The translations under genes and the position numbers were made by a program. From positions 1 through 63,531 of the forward strand of contig JAEZIJ010000125.1 in NCBI GenBank assembly GCA_023436715.1: 63,531 nt of DNA, in the 5' to 3' direction. The notes under the pieces are model-generated. The model saw only the letters and a list, made by a program, of their open reading frames with translations, did no database searches and was not told where the DNA came from. Below are positions 24,053 to 33,409 of this stretch, in pieces (position 1 is the first letter of the stretch; each line of letters begins with the position of its first letter). Source of the DNA: Acidobacteriota bacterium. Its GTDB lineage: Bacteria > Acidobacteriota > Terriglobia > Bryobacterales > Bryobacteraceae.

Positions 24053-25237
24053 CTACACGGCTGTGGTGCTTGAGTACAATTCCTCTGCGGCGGCGGGGCC
24101 GTTGGCGGGCGGGCGATAGCCTTCGGCCTTGAGCGCGGCCTCCAGGGCGCCGAGCAGCGTAAGGACGTTCTCGCGGGTCGACGAAGCCCCCATGAGGCCG
24201 ATGCGGAGAATCTGGCCGGCAAGGGGGCCGAACCCACCAAGAACCTCGATACCGTATTCGCCCATCAGGCGCTTGCGGATCTTCGTGTCCTCCACTCCAG
24301 CGGGGAGCCGCGGGGTATTCAGCGTCCACAAGCGATTTGCGGGATTCGGGACGTGCATGCACAGTCCCATCGCCTCGAGGCCTGCGACGAGCGCGAGATG
24401 GTTCAGGCGGTGCCGTTCCCAACGGCGCTCCAGGCCCTCTTCAACGGCGACCGCGAGCGCTTCGCGGAGGGCGTAGAACATCGTGATCGGCGCCGTGTGA
24501 TGGTAACGGTGCGCGCCCTCGTAGTAGTCGTCGAGAAGTTTCAGGTCGAAGTAAAAGGACCGGACGGGATGCTTGCGGGCGCGCATTACTTCGAGCGCGC
24601 GGGGCGAAAGCGTAACGGGGGCGAGTCCGGGCGGGCAACTCAAGCCTTTTTGCGAGCAACTGTAGGCGATGTCGATACCTGTCCCATCGATATCAACCGG
24701 CATTCCGCCGAGCGAGGTGACGCAATCGGCGATCACGAGCGCGCCGATTTCGTGCGCGGCCTCACAGATGACTTTCCCGTTCTGCCAAGCCCCGGTCGAG
24801 GTTTCGGCCTGAACATAAGCGACGACATTGGGGCGCTCGCGGCGAATGAACTCGCGGGCCTCGGCATCGCCGAAGGTTTCTCCCCAAGGCTTCTCGAACC
24901 GGACAACCTGGGCGCCCTGGCGGTTCGCGATGTCGGTGATGCGGTCGCAGAAATAGCCGTTGGCGAACACTGCGAACTTCGTATCCCCGTTGGTGAAATT
25001 GGTGATGGCGGTTTCCATGCCGGCGCTGCCTGTGCCGGAGATGACCATCGTAAACGGATTCGCGGTGCCGAACACCATGCGGAGCATGCGGTGCAAATCT
25101 TCAGCCACTTCGAAGAAGTACGGGTCGACGTGGCTTACGATCGGCTTGCGCATCGCCTCGTACACACGAGGCTCAACCATGGTCGGGCCGGGACCCATCA
25201 GTAGCCGTTTAGGCGGAGACAGCACGGGAACGTCCAT
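24053..25237 (-). CDS. Serine/alanine-glyoxylate-type aminotransferase
   Basis: Class V PLP-dependent aminotransferase of the alanine-glyoxylate/serine-pyruvate group, 394 residues. The start KRLLMGPGPTMVEPRVYEAM and the motif GTGSAGMETAITN are family markers, and the PLP lysine is Lys197 in YSCSQKGLSCPPGL. The aspartate contacting the PLP ring nitrogen is in VIADCVTSLGGMPVDID. It transfers an amino group from alanine or serine to glyoxylate, in glyoxylate clearance or serine metabolism. The minus-strand gene faces hrpB across a 31-base gap. Confidence 0.9.
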   Translation of the reverse strand: MDVPVLSPPKRLLMGPGPTMVEPRVYEAMRKPIVSHVDPYFFEVAEDLHRMLRMVFGTANPFTMVISGTGSAGMETAITNFTNGDTKFAVFANGYFCDRITDIANRQGAQVVRFEKPWGETFGDAEAREFIRRERPNVVAYVQAETSTGAWQNGKVICEAAHEIGALVIADCVTSLGGMPVDIDGTGIDIAYSCSQKGLSCPPGLAPVTLSPRALEVMRARKHPVRSFYFDLKLLDDYYEGAHRYHHTAPITMFYALREALAVAVEEGLERRWERHRLNHLALVAGLEAMGLCMHVPNPANRLWTLNTPRLPAGVEDTKIRKRLMGEYGIEVLGGFGPLAGQILRIGLMGASSTRENVLTLLGALEAALKAEGYRPPANGPAAAEELYSSTTAV

Positions 25238-25268
25238 ATAGGGTTATGGTCCGTAAAATGGAAGGGCG

Positions 25269-27674
25269 ATGTCAACGGAGCTGCCAATCGATCCGCTCAT
25301 TCCAGTTGTGCTGGAACATCTACGGCGGGAGCCCGCACTGGTGCTCGAAGCGCCGCCGGGCGCCGGGAAGACGACGAGGGTTCCGCCCGCGGTGATGCGC
25401 GAAGTGCAGGGCGAAGTGCTGGTGCTGGAGCCGCGGAGACTGGCGGCGCGGCTGGCTGCGCGCCGGGTGGCTTCCGAACTCGGAGAACGGGTGGGCGAGT
25501 CGGTCGGGTACCAGGTGCGGTTCGAGGAGGTTGTGGGCCCACGGACGCGCTTGCGCTTCATGACGGAAGGCGTGCTGACGCGCAGGCTCCTCTCAGACCC
25601 GCAACTGCGCGGCGTGTCGGCTGTGCTGCTCGACGAGTTTCACGAGCGGCATCTGGAGGGAGACCTCGCGCTGGCGCTTCTGCGGCGTTTGCAGACGACG
25701 ACGCGGCGCGACCTGCGCGTGGCGGTGATGTCGGCGACGATCGAGACGGACCCGATAGCGGAGTACCTGGGCGGCTGCGGAGTGCTGCGGTCGGAGGGCC
25801 GGCAATACGAGCTTTCGATTGAATACCGGCCGTCGTCACCGGAGCCGCTGGAGCAGCAGGTGGCGGGGGCAGTGGAGAAGCTTGTGCGGGACGGGCTCGA
25901 CGGCGATGTGCTGGTGTTTCTGCCGGGTGCCGCCGAGATCCGCCGCGCCGCGAGGGCGTGCGAGCGGATCGCGGCGCGGGCGGGCCTGCTGATGCTGCCG
26001 CTGCATGGGGATTTGCCGGCGGAGGAGCAGGACCGGGCGGTGGCGCCGGCGGATCGCAGGAAGGTAATCCTCTCGACCAATGTCGCGGAAAGCTCGGTGA
26101 CGATCGAGGGCGTAACGGCGGTGGTGGATAGCGGGCTGGCGCGGGTGGCGAGCCAATCGCCGTGGTCGGGGCTTCCGAGACTCGCGGTGACGAGGGTGAG
26201 CAAGGCTTCGGCAACTCAACGGGCGGGAAGGGCGGGGCGTACGGGACCGGGCACGGCGATCCGCCTATATCCGGCAGAAGACTTTCAGCGGCGGGCTGCG
26301 CAGGAGACGCCGGAGATTGCGCGGGCGGAACTGACGCAGCTTGTGCTGTCGCTGGCGGCGATGGGGATCGCGAATCCCGGGGAACTCAAATGGTTCGAGG
26401 CACCTCCGGCAGCGGCGGCTGAGGCGGCGACGGGCCTGCTGCGGCGGCTGGGTGCGGTGGATGAAGCTGGGCGGCTGACGGAAGAGGGCCGCCGGATGGC
26501 AGCCATACCGGCTCATCCGCGGCTGGCGAAACTGATTCTCGAGGCAACCCGGCGTGGAGCGGGCGACGACGGGTGCGCTCTGGCGGCCCTATTAAGTTCG
26601 GGCGAGCGGTTGCCGCGCGAGGCGGATCATTTGGAGCCCTCGGACCTTTTGCTGCTGCTCGAATCGGAGTGGGAGCCTCGCACCCGGCAGTTGTACCAGC
26701 AAATCAGGCGAGTGGCTCCGCGCGGGCGGCGCGGGAAGGGCAGCGACGAGGCGCTGCTGGAGGCGGTGCTGGCGGCTTTTCCCGACCGCGTGGCGAAGCG
26801 GCGCAAAGGCGAGGAGTTGCTGCTGGCTTCGGGCGGATCGGCGGTGCTCTCGCCGGCGAGCGTGGTGCGGAAGCATGACTTCCTGGTGGCCGTCGATATC
26901 GAGGAGCGAAGCGAGCACGGACTGCCGCTGGTGAGGCTGGCGAGCGCGATCGAGCCGGAATGGCTGCTTGACCTGTTTCCGGAGAGGGTGGCCGAGGGAG
27001 GGGCGCTGGAGTGGAACCGGACGGCCGAGCGCGTGGAGGAGCGCGGGGCGCTGCTGTACGAAAGATTGGTGATCGAGGAAAGCCGGAGGGCGCCGCGGGA
27101 TTCGGAGGAGGCGGCGGGGATGCTGGCGGCGAAGGCGCTGGATGCGGGGATCGGGCGATTCTCGGATCCGGTGGACCTGGAACAGTTCCTGGCGCGGGTG
27201 GCGTTCGCTGCCGGCCATTCTTCACTGACGGAGCTGGGCGAGGACGACGTGCGGGCGGCGCTCGCGTCATTGTGTAGGGGACTTACGAGCTTTGCGGAAC
27301 TGGGGAGCGCGGCGCGGGACGGCGGGCTATTGAGAGCTCTCGAGGAACGACTTCCCGCAGGCGGGCGGCGGGTTCTGGGGGAGTGCGCGCCGGAGCGGCT
27401 GCGGCTGCCTTCCGGAAGGCAGGTGAAGGTGAGTTATGCGCGCGGCCAGACGCCCTGGGTAGCGGCGAAGCTCCAGGAGTTTTTCGGCATGCGGGAGACG
27501 CCGCGGATCGCGGGCGGCAAGGTGCCGGTCGTGGTGCACCTGCTTGCGCCGAACAACCGTCCGGTGCAGACCACGACCGATCTGGCGGGGTTCTGGGAGC
27601 GGCTGTATCCGGCGGTGAGGCGGGAGTTGAGCCGGAGATACCCCCGCCATCGTTGGCCGGAAGACGCCGGGTAA
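25269..27674 (+). CDS. hrpB: ATP-dependent helicase HrpB
   Basis: An 801-residue DEAH-family helicase. Walker A is GAGKTT (residues 31-36), the Walker B box is DEFH (122-125), motif III is MSATIE, and motif VI appears in SATQRAGRAGRTGPG. The HA2 helical region and the HrpB-specific C-terminal domain (LPSGRQVKVSYARGQTPWVAAK and VVVHLLAPNNRPVQTTTDL) are present. HrpB is a conserved bacterial RNA helicase-like protein of uncertain function. Start ATG at 25269, preceded by GGAAGGGCG. The gene is extremely GC-rich and single. Confidence 0.95.
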   Translation: MSTELPIDPLIPVVLEHLRREPALVLEAPPGAGKTTRVPPAVMREVQGEVLVLEPRRLAARLAARRVASELGERVGESVGYQVRFEEVVGPRTRLRFMTEGVLTRRLLSDPQLRGVSAVLLDEFHERHLEGDLALALLRRLQTTTRRDLRVAVMSATIETDPIAEYLGGCGVLRSEGRQYELSIEYRPSSPEPLEQQVAGAVEKLVRDGLDGDVLVFLPGAAEIRRAARACERIAARAGLLMLPLHGDLPAEEQDRAVAPADRRKVILSTNVAESSVTIEGVTAVVDSGLARVASQSPWSGLPRLAVTRVSKASATQRAGRAGRTGPGTAIRLYPAEDFQRRAAQETPEIARAELTQLVLSLAAMGIANPGELKWFEAPPAAAAEAATGLLRRLGAVDEAGRLTEEGRRMAAIPAHPRLAKLILEATRRGAGDDGCALAALLSSGERLPREADHLEPSDLLLLLESEWEPRTRQLYQQIRRVAPRGRRGKGSDEALLEAVLAAFPDRVAKRRKGEELLLASGGSAVLSPASVVRKHDFLVAVDIEERSEHGLPLVRLASAIEPEWLLDLFPERVAEGGALEWNRTAERVEERGALLYERLVIEESRRAPRDSEEAAGMLAAKALDAGIGRFSDPVDLEQFLARVAFAAGHSSLTELGEDDVRAALASLCRGLTSFAELGSAARDGGLLRALEERLPAGGRRVLGECAPERLRLPSGRQVKVSYARGQTPWVAAKLQEFFGMRETPRIAGGKVPVVVHLLAPNNRPVQTTTDLAGFWERLYPAVRRELSRRYPRHRWPEDAG

Positions 27675-27709
27675 AGCCGAAAACGTATTTGAGTGTACTG
27701 TCCCCGGTT

Positions 27710-28651
27710 TTACACGTGTGTAGTCTCGGCGGTGATGATGCGCGCCTGGAACGGCAGATAGGCAGCCCCGTACAGGCCGGCCTCGTTTCCGAGCGTTGCC
27801 CTATCGACTCGTGTGTCGGTTGTGCGGAACACAACCGAGCGGTGTTTGAGTTCAGCGAACATCGCCGGGGCGAACAGGTCCCATGCGGGAAGCACGCCGC
27901 CGCTCAGGAGATAGAGAGGGAAATTGAAGACGTTGACCAGGTTTGCCAGGGCGAGTCCCAGGGCGGCACCCATCCTGTCGAACACGACGCGAGCTTTCTG
28001 CTCGCCGGCGATGGCGAGTTCGTAGACTTCCTTGGCGGTCAGGTGCTCACCGAGTCCCATCATTCTGGCCATGGTGCTGACGGCGGTGGCCGAGGCGTGT
28101 TTTTCAAGGCAGCCGTTGTTTCCGCAGGCGCACGGATTGCCGCCCGGCACGACGGTCATATGACCGAGCTCGCCGGCCATTCCGATGAAGCCGTGCAATA
28201 CGCGTCCGTTGCTGATGATTCCACCACCGATTCCGGTTCCGAGAGTGAGGAGGACGAGGTCATCGACATCGCGGCCCGCTCCCATCCATTTCTCGCCGAG
28301 AGCGGCGGCGTTCGCGTCATTTTCGAGTAGAACGGGGGATTGGAGCAGCCGCTCGATCTCGTCGCGAATCGGGAAATTCTCAAAGCCTGGCAGATTCGGG
28401 GAGCCGGTGACGAGGCCCTTTTCCATGATGATGAAGCCGGGGATGCCAATGCCGATTCCGGCCAAGCGCTCGACGCCGAGAGTCGCGCGGAGCTTCACGA
28501 TGGATGCGACGATATCGGATACGACGGCATCCCTGCCCGCGGAAAGCTGCGTGGCTCCTTCCATTTTTTGAAGCACCTTTCCGTTGCGATCGATAGCCGC
28601 AGCGCGGAGGTTAGTTCCTCCCAAATCAACGCCAATAGTATATTCGCCCAT
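27710..28651 (-). CDS. ROK-family sugar kinase
   Basis: A 313-residue ROK (repressor, ORF, kinase) protein, most likely a glucokinase or related hexose kinase. The phosphate-1 motif is IGVDLGGTNLRAAAID, the catalytic aspartate is in LLENDANAAALGEKW, and the ROK zinc signature is CACGNNGCLEKHAS. It lacks the N-terminal DNA-binding domain of ROK repressors, so it should be an enzyme. The gene converges on hrpB with 35 bases between the stops, where half of a REP-like sequence (GTGTACTGTCCCCGGTTTT) lies. ATG at 28651. Confidence 0.9.
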   Translation of the reverse strand: MGEYTIGVDLGGTNLRAAAIDRNGKVLQKMEGATQLSAGRDAVVSDIVASIVKLRATLGVERLAGIGIGIPGFIIMEKGLVTGSPNLPGFENFPIRDEIERLLQSPVLLENDANAAALGEKWMGAGRDVDDLVLLTLGTGIGGGIISNGRVLHGFIGMAGELGHMTVVPGGNPCACGNNGCLEKHASATAVSTMARMMGLGEHLTAKEVYELAIAGEQKARVVFDRMGAALGLALANLVNVFNFPLYLLSGGVLPAWDLFAPAMFAELKHRSVVFRTTDTRVDRATLGNEAGLYGAAYLPFQARIITAETTHV

Positions 28652-28761
28652 GCGCGCACATGATAGCAGATCGGTGTGGTACCATGCGCGGCGCCGTCTG
28701 GACGCAGAATTGCAACTTACGTTTGAGAAATAGCGTCGAATAATTAACGGGACGGCATGCT

Positions 28762-29364
28762 ATGGACATCGTCGGAGGGCGCAGCTACGTTGAAATAGCG
28801 GGTAACAGAAAGCACGAACTCCCACCTCTTCTGGTGCGGACGGACCCCGAGTTGGAGCGGCTCGACCGGGTGGTGGATATGGCCGGCGATATCGTGGAAT
28901 CCGAGCAGATGGTGGCAGCGGCGCAGATGGAGACCGAGCAGCGCAGGATGGACCTGGCCATTAACCTGGTAGAGCAATACCTGGGCCTGGTGTCCCACTG
29001 GAAGTGGGGAGATTCGATACTCGAGTGGATCCGGCAGTGCGAGCTGACGTTTGAGAGCCGGCTGGAGTTGCGCAACCTGCTGAGGCCGGATGTGTGGCCG
29101 CACGCGGGCCGGCGCAGCTTCGTAACTCTGCTTGCCGACAAGCAGGTCCCGCTGAGGGACGTCAATCTGGAGCGGGCTGTGGGGCTGCGATTGACGTTCC
29201 GGCAGCCCCCTCCGATAACGTGCTTTTCCGATCAATTCCTGTTGTTCCTGAAATCGACCGTTGCATCCGCGGCGTACGAGACCTGGGCGAAACTCACCCC
29301 GGAGCCGGTGGCGTCCCTGCCACCGGAGCGGTTTTACTTCGAAGTGGTGGATATGACGGCGTAG
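28762..29364 (+). CDS. Hypothetical soluble protein
   Basis: A 200-residue protein that I do not recognise. It has no signal peptide or membrane span. The first third is acidic and helical (DRVVDMAGDIVESEQMVAAAQ), and a middle block, QYLGLVSHWKWGDSILEWIRQC, is rich in tryptophan. The ATG at 28762 lacks a strong ribosome site, and the gene is divergent from the ROK kinase by 110 bases. Codon use matches the surrounding genes, so it is likely expressed. Confidence 0.6.
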   Translation: MDIVGGRSYVEIAGNRKHELPPLLVRTDPELERLDRVVDMAGDIVESEQMVAAAQMETEQRRMDLAINLVEQYLGLVSHWKWGDSILEWIRQCELTFESRLELRNLLRPDVWPHAGRRSFVTLLADKQVPLRDVNLERAVGLRLTFRQPPPITCFSDQFLLFLKSTVASAAYETWAKLTPEPVASLPPERFYFEVVDMTA

Positions 29365-29366
29365 AT

Positions 29367-29384
29367 ACAGGCCGGGAGGCCTGT
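29367..29384. repeat. Short dispersed palindrome
   Basis: ACAGGCC-ggga-GGCCTGT, followed by CCCACCCCGCAGG. It lies just after one gene stop and 34 bases before the next start on the same strand. The flanking CTGTCCCAC tag also follows palindromes near 205 and elsewhere. Confidence 0.6.
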
Positions 29385-29417
29385 CCCACCCCGCAGGTCT
29401 GATACGATAGCTCCGTT

Positions 29418-30434
29418 ATGAGAATTGGCGTGTTCGGACTGGGCTTCATGGGGAGCACCCATCTGCAGGCCTGGCGGAAGGTGCCGCAGGCGGAGTTGAC
29501 GGCGGTTGTTTGCGATATTCCGAAGCGGCTCGATGGCGACCTGAGCGACGTCCAAGGGAACACGGGCGGGCCGGGTGAGCGGATGGATTTTTCGCGGATG
29601 GCGCGGTATAGCGATCCGTACAGCGCTTTACAGAATCCCGACATCGAGGCGGTGGATCTCTGCCTGCCGACAGACCTGCACGCTCCGGTGGCGATCGCGG
29701 CGCTGAAGGCCGGCAAGCACGTGCTCGTGGAAAAGCCGATGGCGCTGACCGGCGCCGATGCCGATGCGATGGTCGCGGCGGCGCGGGAAGCCGGACGCGT
29801 GCTGATGGCCGGGCAGGTGGTGCGGTTCATTCCCAGCTACAGCGTGACTGCCGCGATGATCAGGGCGAACGAGTTGGGGCCGATCCGGTCCGCCATTTTC
29901 CGGCGGCGGTGCTCGGCTCCGGCCTGGAGCCAATGGCTGAACAAGAAGGAGTTCAGCGGGGGCGGGGTGTTCGACCTGCTGATCCATGACGTGGACTTTT
30001 GCCTGCACGTATTCGGAAACCCGGAAGCGGTGTCGGCGGTGGGGTACGAGGACATGTCGCGCGGGATCGACTGGGTTACGGCGGAGCTGTTCTATCGGGA
30101 TATCGGCGCCGTTGTGATTTCGGGTGGATGGCACCACCCAAAGGCGTTCCCGTTCTCGATGGAATATACCGTGGTGGGCGACTGCGGGACGGTGGAGTTC
30201 AGTTCGGCGGGTGTGGCTCCGACGCTGTACCGCGCCGATGGGGAATGCGAGTTGTTGAAGCTGCCGGAAGTGGACGGTTACCAGGCGGAGATAGAGTACT
30301 TCTTGAGGTGCTGTGTGGAAGGAACGCAACCGGAGTTCTGCCGGCCCGAGGAATCGGCCGCGGCCGTGAAGCTGACCCGGATGATTGCGGAAGCGCGAGA
30401 TAGAAAGGGGGAGAAGATCACATGCAGGCTGTAG
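29418..30434 (+). CDS. Gfo/Idh/MocA oxidoreductase (cytoplasmic)
   Basis: A 338-residue NAD(P)-dependent oxidoreductase of the Gfo/Idh/MocA group. The Rossmann start is MRIGVFGLGFMGSTHLQAW, and the conserved EKP motif is GKHVLVEKPMALTGAD. The substrate-domain lysine/histidine region reads GGGVFDLLIHDVDFCLHVFG, with the usual D-x3-H pattern. No signal peptide, unlike the paralogue at 14369. The last 13 bases overlap the start of the sugar isomerase gene, so the two are translationally coupled and probably act in one carbohydrate pathway. Confidence 0.88.
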   Translation: MRIGVFGLGFMGSTHLQAWRKVPQAELTAVVCDIPKRLDGDLSDVQGNTGGPGERMDFSRMARYSDPYSALQNPDIEAVDLCLPTDLHAPVAIAALKAGKHVLVEKPMALTGADADAMVAAAREAGRVLMAGQVVRFIPSYSVTAAMIRANELGPIRSAIFRRRCSAPAWSQWLNKKEFSGGGVFDLLIHDVDFCLHVFGNPEAVSAVGYEDMSRGIDWVTAELFYRDIGAVVISGGWHHPKAFPFSMEYTVVGDCGTVEFSSAGVAPTLYRADGECELLKLPEVDGYQAEIEYFLRCCVEGTQPEFCRPEESAAAVKLTRMIAEARDRKGEKITCRL

Positions 30435-31264
30435 GCGAAATGGAAATCGGGCTGATGTTTTGGGCGGGGCGCGATCCGCGGGAGACGGTGTGCGAGGTGA
30501 AGTCGCTGGGCATCGGGTGCGGGCAACTCGGCATTCCGGGGGATCTGAAGCTGGACGCGGCGCTGGCCGCGGAGTGGAAGGATGCGCTCGCGGCGGAGGA
30601 CTTCCGGTTGGCTACCGTGTTCGCGGCGTACAACGGGGAGAACTATGCGGATATCCCGACCGTGCAGGCGACGGTGGGCTTTATTCCGCGTGCGACGCGT
30701 GAGGAGCGGGAGAAACGCACGTGCGAGATTAGCGATTTTGCGGCGGCACTGGGTGTGAAAAGCGTCGCGTGCCACATCGGGTTCGTGCCGGAGAACGAGG
30801 CGGACGAGGATTACAGGGCCGTGCGGGAGATGGTCCGGCGGGTTTGCGACTATGCGGCACGGAACGGGCAGACCTTCGCGCTCGAAACGGGACAGGAGCC
30901 GGCGCGCGTGCTGCTGGCGTTTCTGCGCGACGTGGGGCGGGAGAACCTGCGGATCAATTTCGATCCGGCGAACATGATTCTTTACGGCACGGGTGATCCG
31001 ATCGAGGCGTTGGACGTTCTGGGGCCGCTGGTGATCTCCGTACACTGCAAGGACGGGGACTGGCCGCCTAAGGGCCAACCGGGAGCGCTGGGGACGGAGA
31101 AGCCGCTGGGGCAGGGTTCGGTCGGGATGGAACGGTACGTCGCAAAATTGAAGGAAATCGGCTACCGGGGGGCTCTGAACATAGAGCGGGAGTCTGAGGA
31201 CCGCGCGGCGCGGCTGGCGGACATCCGGATGGGCGCTGCATTGCTCGCCAAACTTAACGTTTAG
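30422..31264 (+). CDS. Sugar phosphate isomerase/epimerase (TIM barrel)
   Basis: A 280-residue xylose-isomerase-like TIM barrel protein. Metal-binding residues typical of the family appear in FALETGQEPARVLL, NLRINFDPANMILYG and VISVHCKDGDWPP, with a final glutamate in GALNIERESED. Such enzymes act as sugar or inositol isomerases, epimerases or dehydratases. It overlaps the upstream Gfo oxidoreductase by 13 bases, the usual partnership in oxidative sugar or inositol catabolism. The substrate cannot be told from sequence alone. Confidence 0.88.
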   Translation: MQAVGEMEIGLMFWAGRDPRETVCEVKSLGIGCGQLGIPGDLKLDAALAAEWKDALAAEDFRLATVFAAYNGENYADIPTVQATVGFIPRATREEREKRTCEISDFAAALGVKSVACHIGFVPENEADEDYRAVREMVRRVCDYAARNGQTFALETGQEPARVLLAFLRDVGRENLRINFDPANMILYGTGDPIEALDVLGPLVISVHCKDGDWPPKGQPGALGTEKPLGQGSVGMERYVAKLKEIGYRGALNIERESEDRAARLADIRMGAALLAKLNV

Positions 31265-31294
31265 GCGCCGCTCGCGCGGCGCCCTCGTTGAAAG

Positions 31295-31657
31295 CTAGGC
31301 GGAGGCGGCGCGGGGCTCGAAACTACGGACGATCTCGACCTCGTCCGCGAAAATCTCAAAAACGCTGTAAAGTTTCGTGATCTGCATCAGTTCGTGGACA
31401 CGCTGTTGCAGGTTGAGCAGCTTGAGCCGTCCGCCGCGATTGTTCACGGTGGCGAAGCCGCCGACAAGCTCGCCGAGGCCTGAGCTGTCGATGTAAGTTA
31501 CGTCGGCGAGGTTGAGAACGATGTACTTCTGATCCTTCGCGAGCAGATCCTTAATTCCATCGCGCAGCGAGCCGGCGGCTTCTCCGAGCGTAATGCGGCC
31601 GCTGAGGTCAAGAACCGCAACATTGCCCACTTGTCGAGCGGATATTTTGAGGCTCAT
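31295..31657 (-). CDS. STAS-domain anti-sigma factor antagonist
   Basis: A 120-residue stand-alone STAS protein of the SpoIIAA/RsbV type. The strand-turn motif NLADVTYIDSSGLGELVGG holds the phosphoacceptor serine (Ser58 or Ser59). Such proteins bind an anti-sigma kinase when unphosphorylated, freeing a sigma factor. The ATG at 31657 is preceded by CAGGAGGGATTG, an excellent ribosome site, so the longer frame up to 31759 is rejected. No partner kinase or phosphatase is present nearby. It lies between the sugar genes and the phage cassette. Confidence 0.9.
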   Translation of the reverse strand: MSLKISARQVGNVAVLDLSGRITLGEAAGSLRDGIKDLLAKDQKYIVLNLADVTYIDSSGLGELVGGFATVNNRGGRLKLLNLQQRVHELMQITKLYSVFEIFADEVEIVRSFEPRAASA

Positions 31658-31864
31658 CAATCCCTCCTGTAGATAATCCCCAGTCAGTCTGAATACGTCC
31701 ACGATGGCACGCTCGAAGCGGCGTGTCAACCTGCGCGGGGGGCGTGTGGAACGAGTCACGCCGGAGCGCAGGATTTTATCGCCGTGTTTTCAAGACGATG
31801 AAGAGACAAGAGGGGTGGAGCCCAGGGTTAGCGGATGTAACTTAGGGGCGAGGAAAACGATTGC

Positions 31865-32131
31865 ATGCGCGCTACCCGAGAGGGGCAGACGGAAACAACT
31901 AAGGCGGAGGCGAAGAAGAAGCGGACCCGGAGGAAGTCGAAATCGAAGCTGGTCAGCAAAGTGATTGCGCGGATCGAGGAAAGACTCGAAACCGAGGAAC
32001 TGAAGCCCAGTGTGGGGGACTTCATCCGGCTGCTGCAACTGGAAAAGGAACTGGCCGAAGAAGAGCAGCCCAAGGAGATCAAGGTGTCATGGGTAGAGCG
32101 GGACGAAGCGGACTGTGCACCCGGGAAATAG
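31865..32131 (+). CDS. Small terminase-associated protein
   Basis: An 88-residue, highly charged protein: a lysine/arginine-rich N-terminus (KKKRTRRKSKSK) is followed by a helix VIARIEERLETEELKPSVGDFIRLLQLEK. It lies directly upstream of, and overlaps by 43 bases, the large terminase gene. Position, size and charge fit a small terminase subunit or a DNA-binding helper, but no classical HTH is visible, so the call rests mostly on context. GAGGAA lies upstream of the ATG. Confidence 0.6.
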   Translation: MRATREGQTETTKAEAKKKRTRRKSKSKLVSKVIARIEERLETEELKPSVGDFIRLLQLEKELAEEEQPKEIKVSWVERDEADCAPGK

Positions 32132-33393
32132 TACACACGCCACTGCCATCCCAGGCGCGGTTTCACAGGTCGGCGGCCAGGTTCAAGGGATTCTCGGGGC
32201 CGATCGGTTCGGGCAAGAGCCAGGCGCTGTGCCAGGAAGCGATCAAGCTGAGTTACCTGAACGCGGGCCGGGTGGGCCTGCTGGGCGCTCCGACTTACCC
32301 GATGTTACGCGACGCCACGCAGAGCACGCTCCTCGAGATTCTCGAGAAGAACGGCATTCCGTACGATCACAACAAGGCTGAGAACACAGTGGTCATGCGG
32401 GACACGCGGTCGAAGATACTGTTCCGCGCGGTAGATGAGTTCGAGCGGCTGAGAGGAACTAACCTGGCGTGGTTCGGAGTGGACGAGCTGACTTACTGCC
32501 AGGAACAGGCGTGGGTGGTGCTCGAGGGCAGGCTGCGGGACCCGAGAGCGAAGCGGTTGTGCGGATTCGGAGTATGGACGCCGAAGGGGTACGACTGGGT
32601 TTACCGGCGGTTTCTGGCCGATCCGGTGGAAGGATACGAGGCGATCGTGGCCGCGGCATTCGAGAACCGGTTTCTGCTCGAGCGTGTTCCGGACTTCTAC
32701 GAACGCCTGAGGCGCAGCTACGACGAGAAGTTCTACCGGCAGGAAGTCATGGGGCAATACCTGAGCACAAACGGCGGGCTGGTGTACCACGCGTTCCAGA
32801 GGGCGGAACACGTGGAGGATGTGCAGGTGGACCCGGTGCTGCCGCTCATGTGGGCGCTGGACTTCAACGTGGACCCGATGAGTTCGCTCGTGGCGCAGGT
32901 CGCGGACGGAGTGGTGAAGGTGCTCGACGAGATCGTGATCAGCCGGGCCACAACGGAGCAGGCGTGCGAGGAATTTCACGCGCGATTCCCGAGGCATGCA
33001 GCGGGCGTGTGCATTTACGGAGACGCCTCGGGGAACCGGATGCAGACGACTGGGGCGACGGATTACGCGGTGATCCGGGAGTTCTTTCGCCGGGCGGGTT
33101 ATCTGAACGTCAGCTACAAAGTTCCGCGATCGAACCCGCTGGTTCGGGAGCGGACGGGACTGGTAAACGCGAAGCTGAAAACGGCGTCGGGGGAACGGCA
33201 CTTAGTAGTGAGCCGAAAGTGCGGCGAGCTGATCAAGGACTTTGAAGAAGTAGGTTACAGAGCGGACGGGAGCGGGATAGACAAGGAAAAAGATTCCCGG
33301 CGGACGCACTTATCGGACGCGCTGGGGTATCTGGTCTGGCAGGAGTGCCGCCCGCAACCGCCGGTCGGGGAACAGAGCCAACGGCTGATCTGA
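32089..33393 (+). CDS. Phage terminase large subunit
   Basis: The packaging motor, 434 residues. The ATPase has Walker A GPIGSGKS (residues 37-44) and Walker B LAWFGVDE with Asp132 and Glu133. The RNase H-like nuclease has acidic residues in WALDFNVDP, IYGDASGNR and HLSDALGY. All catalytic residues appear intact. The ATG at 32089 follows AAGGAG; the first ~30 residues are not conserved, so an internal start is possible. It is followed 16 bases later by the portal gene. Confidence 0.93.
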   Translation: MGRAGRSGLCTREIVHTPLPSQARFHRSAARFKGFSGPIGSGKSQALCQEAIKLSYLNAGRVGLLGAPTYPMLRDATQSTLLEILEKNGIPYDHNKAENTVVMRDTRSKILFRAVDEFERLRGTNLAWFGVDELTYCQEQAWVVLEGRLRDPRAKRLCGFGVWTPKGYDWVYRRFLADPVEGYEAIVAAAFENRFLLERVPDFYERLRRSYDEKFYRQEVMGQYLSTNGGLVYHAFQRAEHVEDVQVDPVLPLMWALDFNVDPMSSLVAQVADGVVKVLDEIVISRATTEQACEEFHARFPRHAAGVCIYGDASGNRMQTTGATDYAVIREFFRRAGYLNVSYKVPRSNPLVRERTGLVNAKLKTASGERHLVVSRKCGELIKDFEEVGYRADGSGIDKEKDSRRTHLSDALGYLVWQECRPQPPVGEQSQRLI

Positions 33394-33409
33394 GACAGGA
33401 CGAAGAAAT

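Noticed and set aside
31658..31864. Left attachment site for the phage block
   Set aside because: No direct repeat of this stretch was found near the right end (48416-48558), and no tRNA gene is present.
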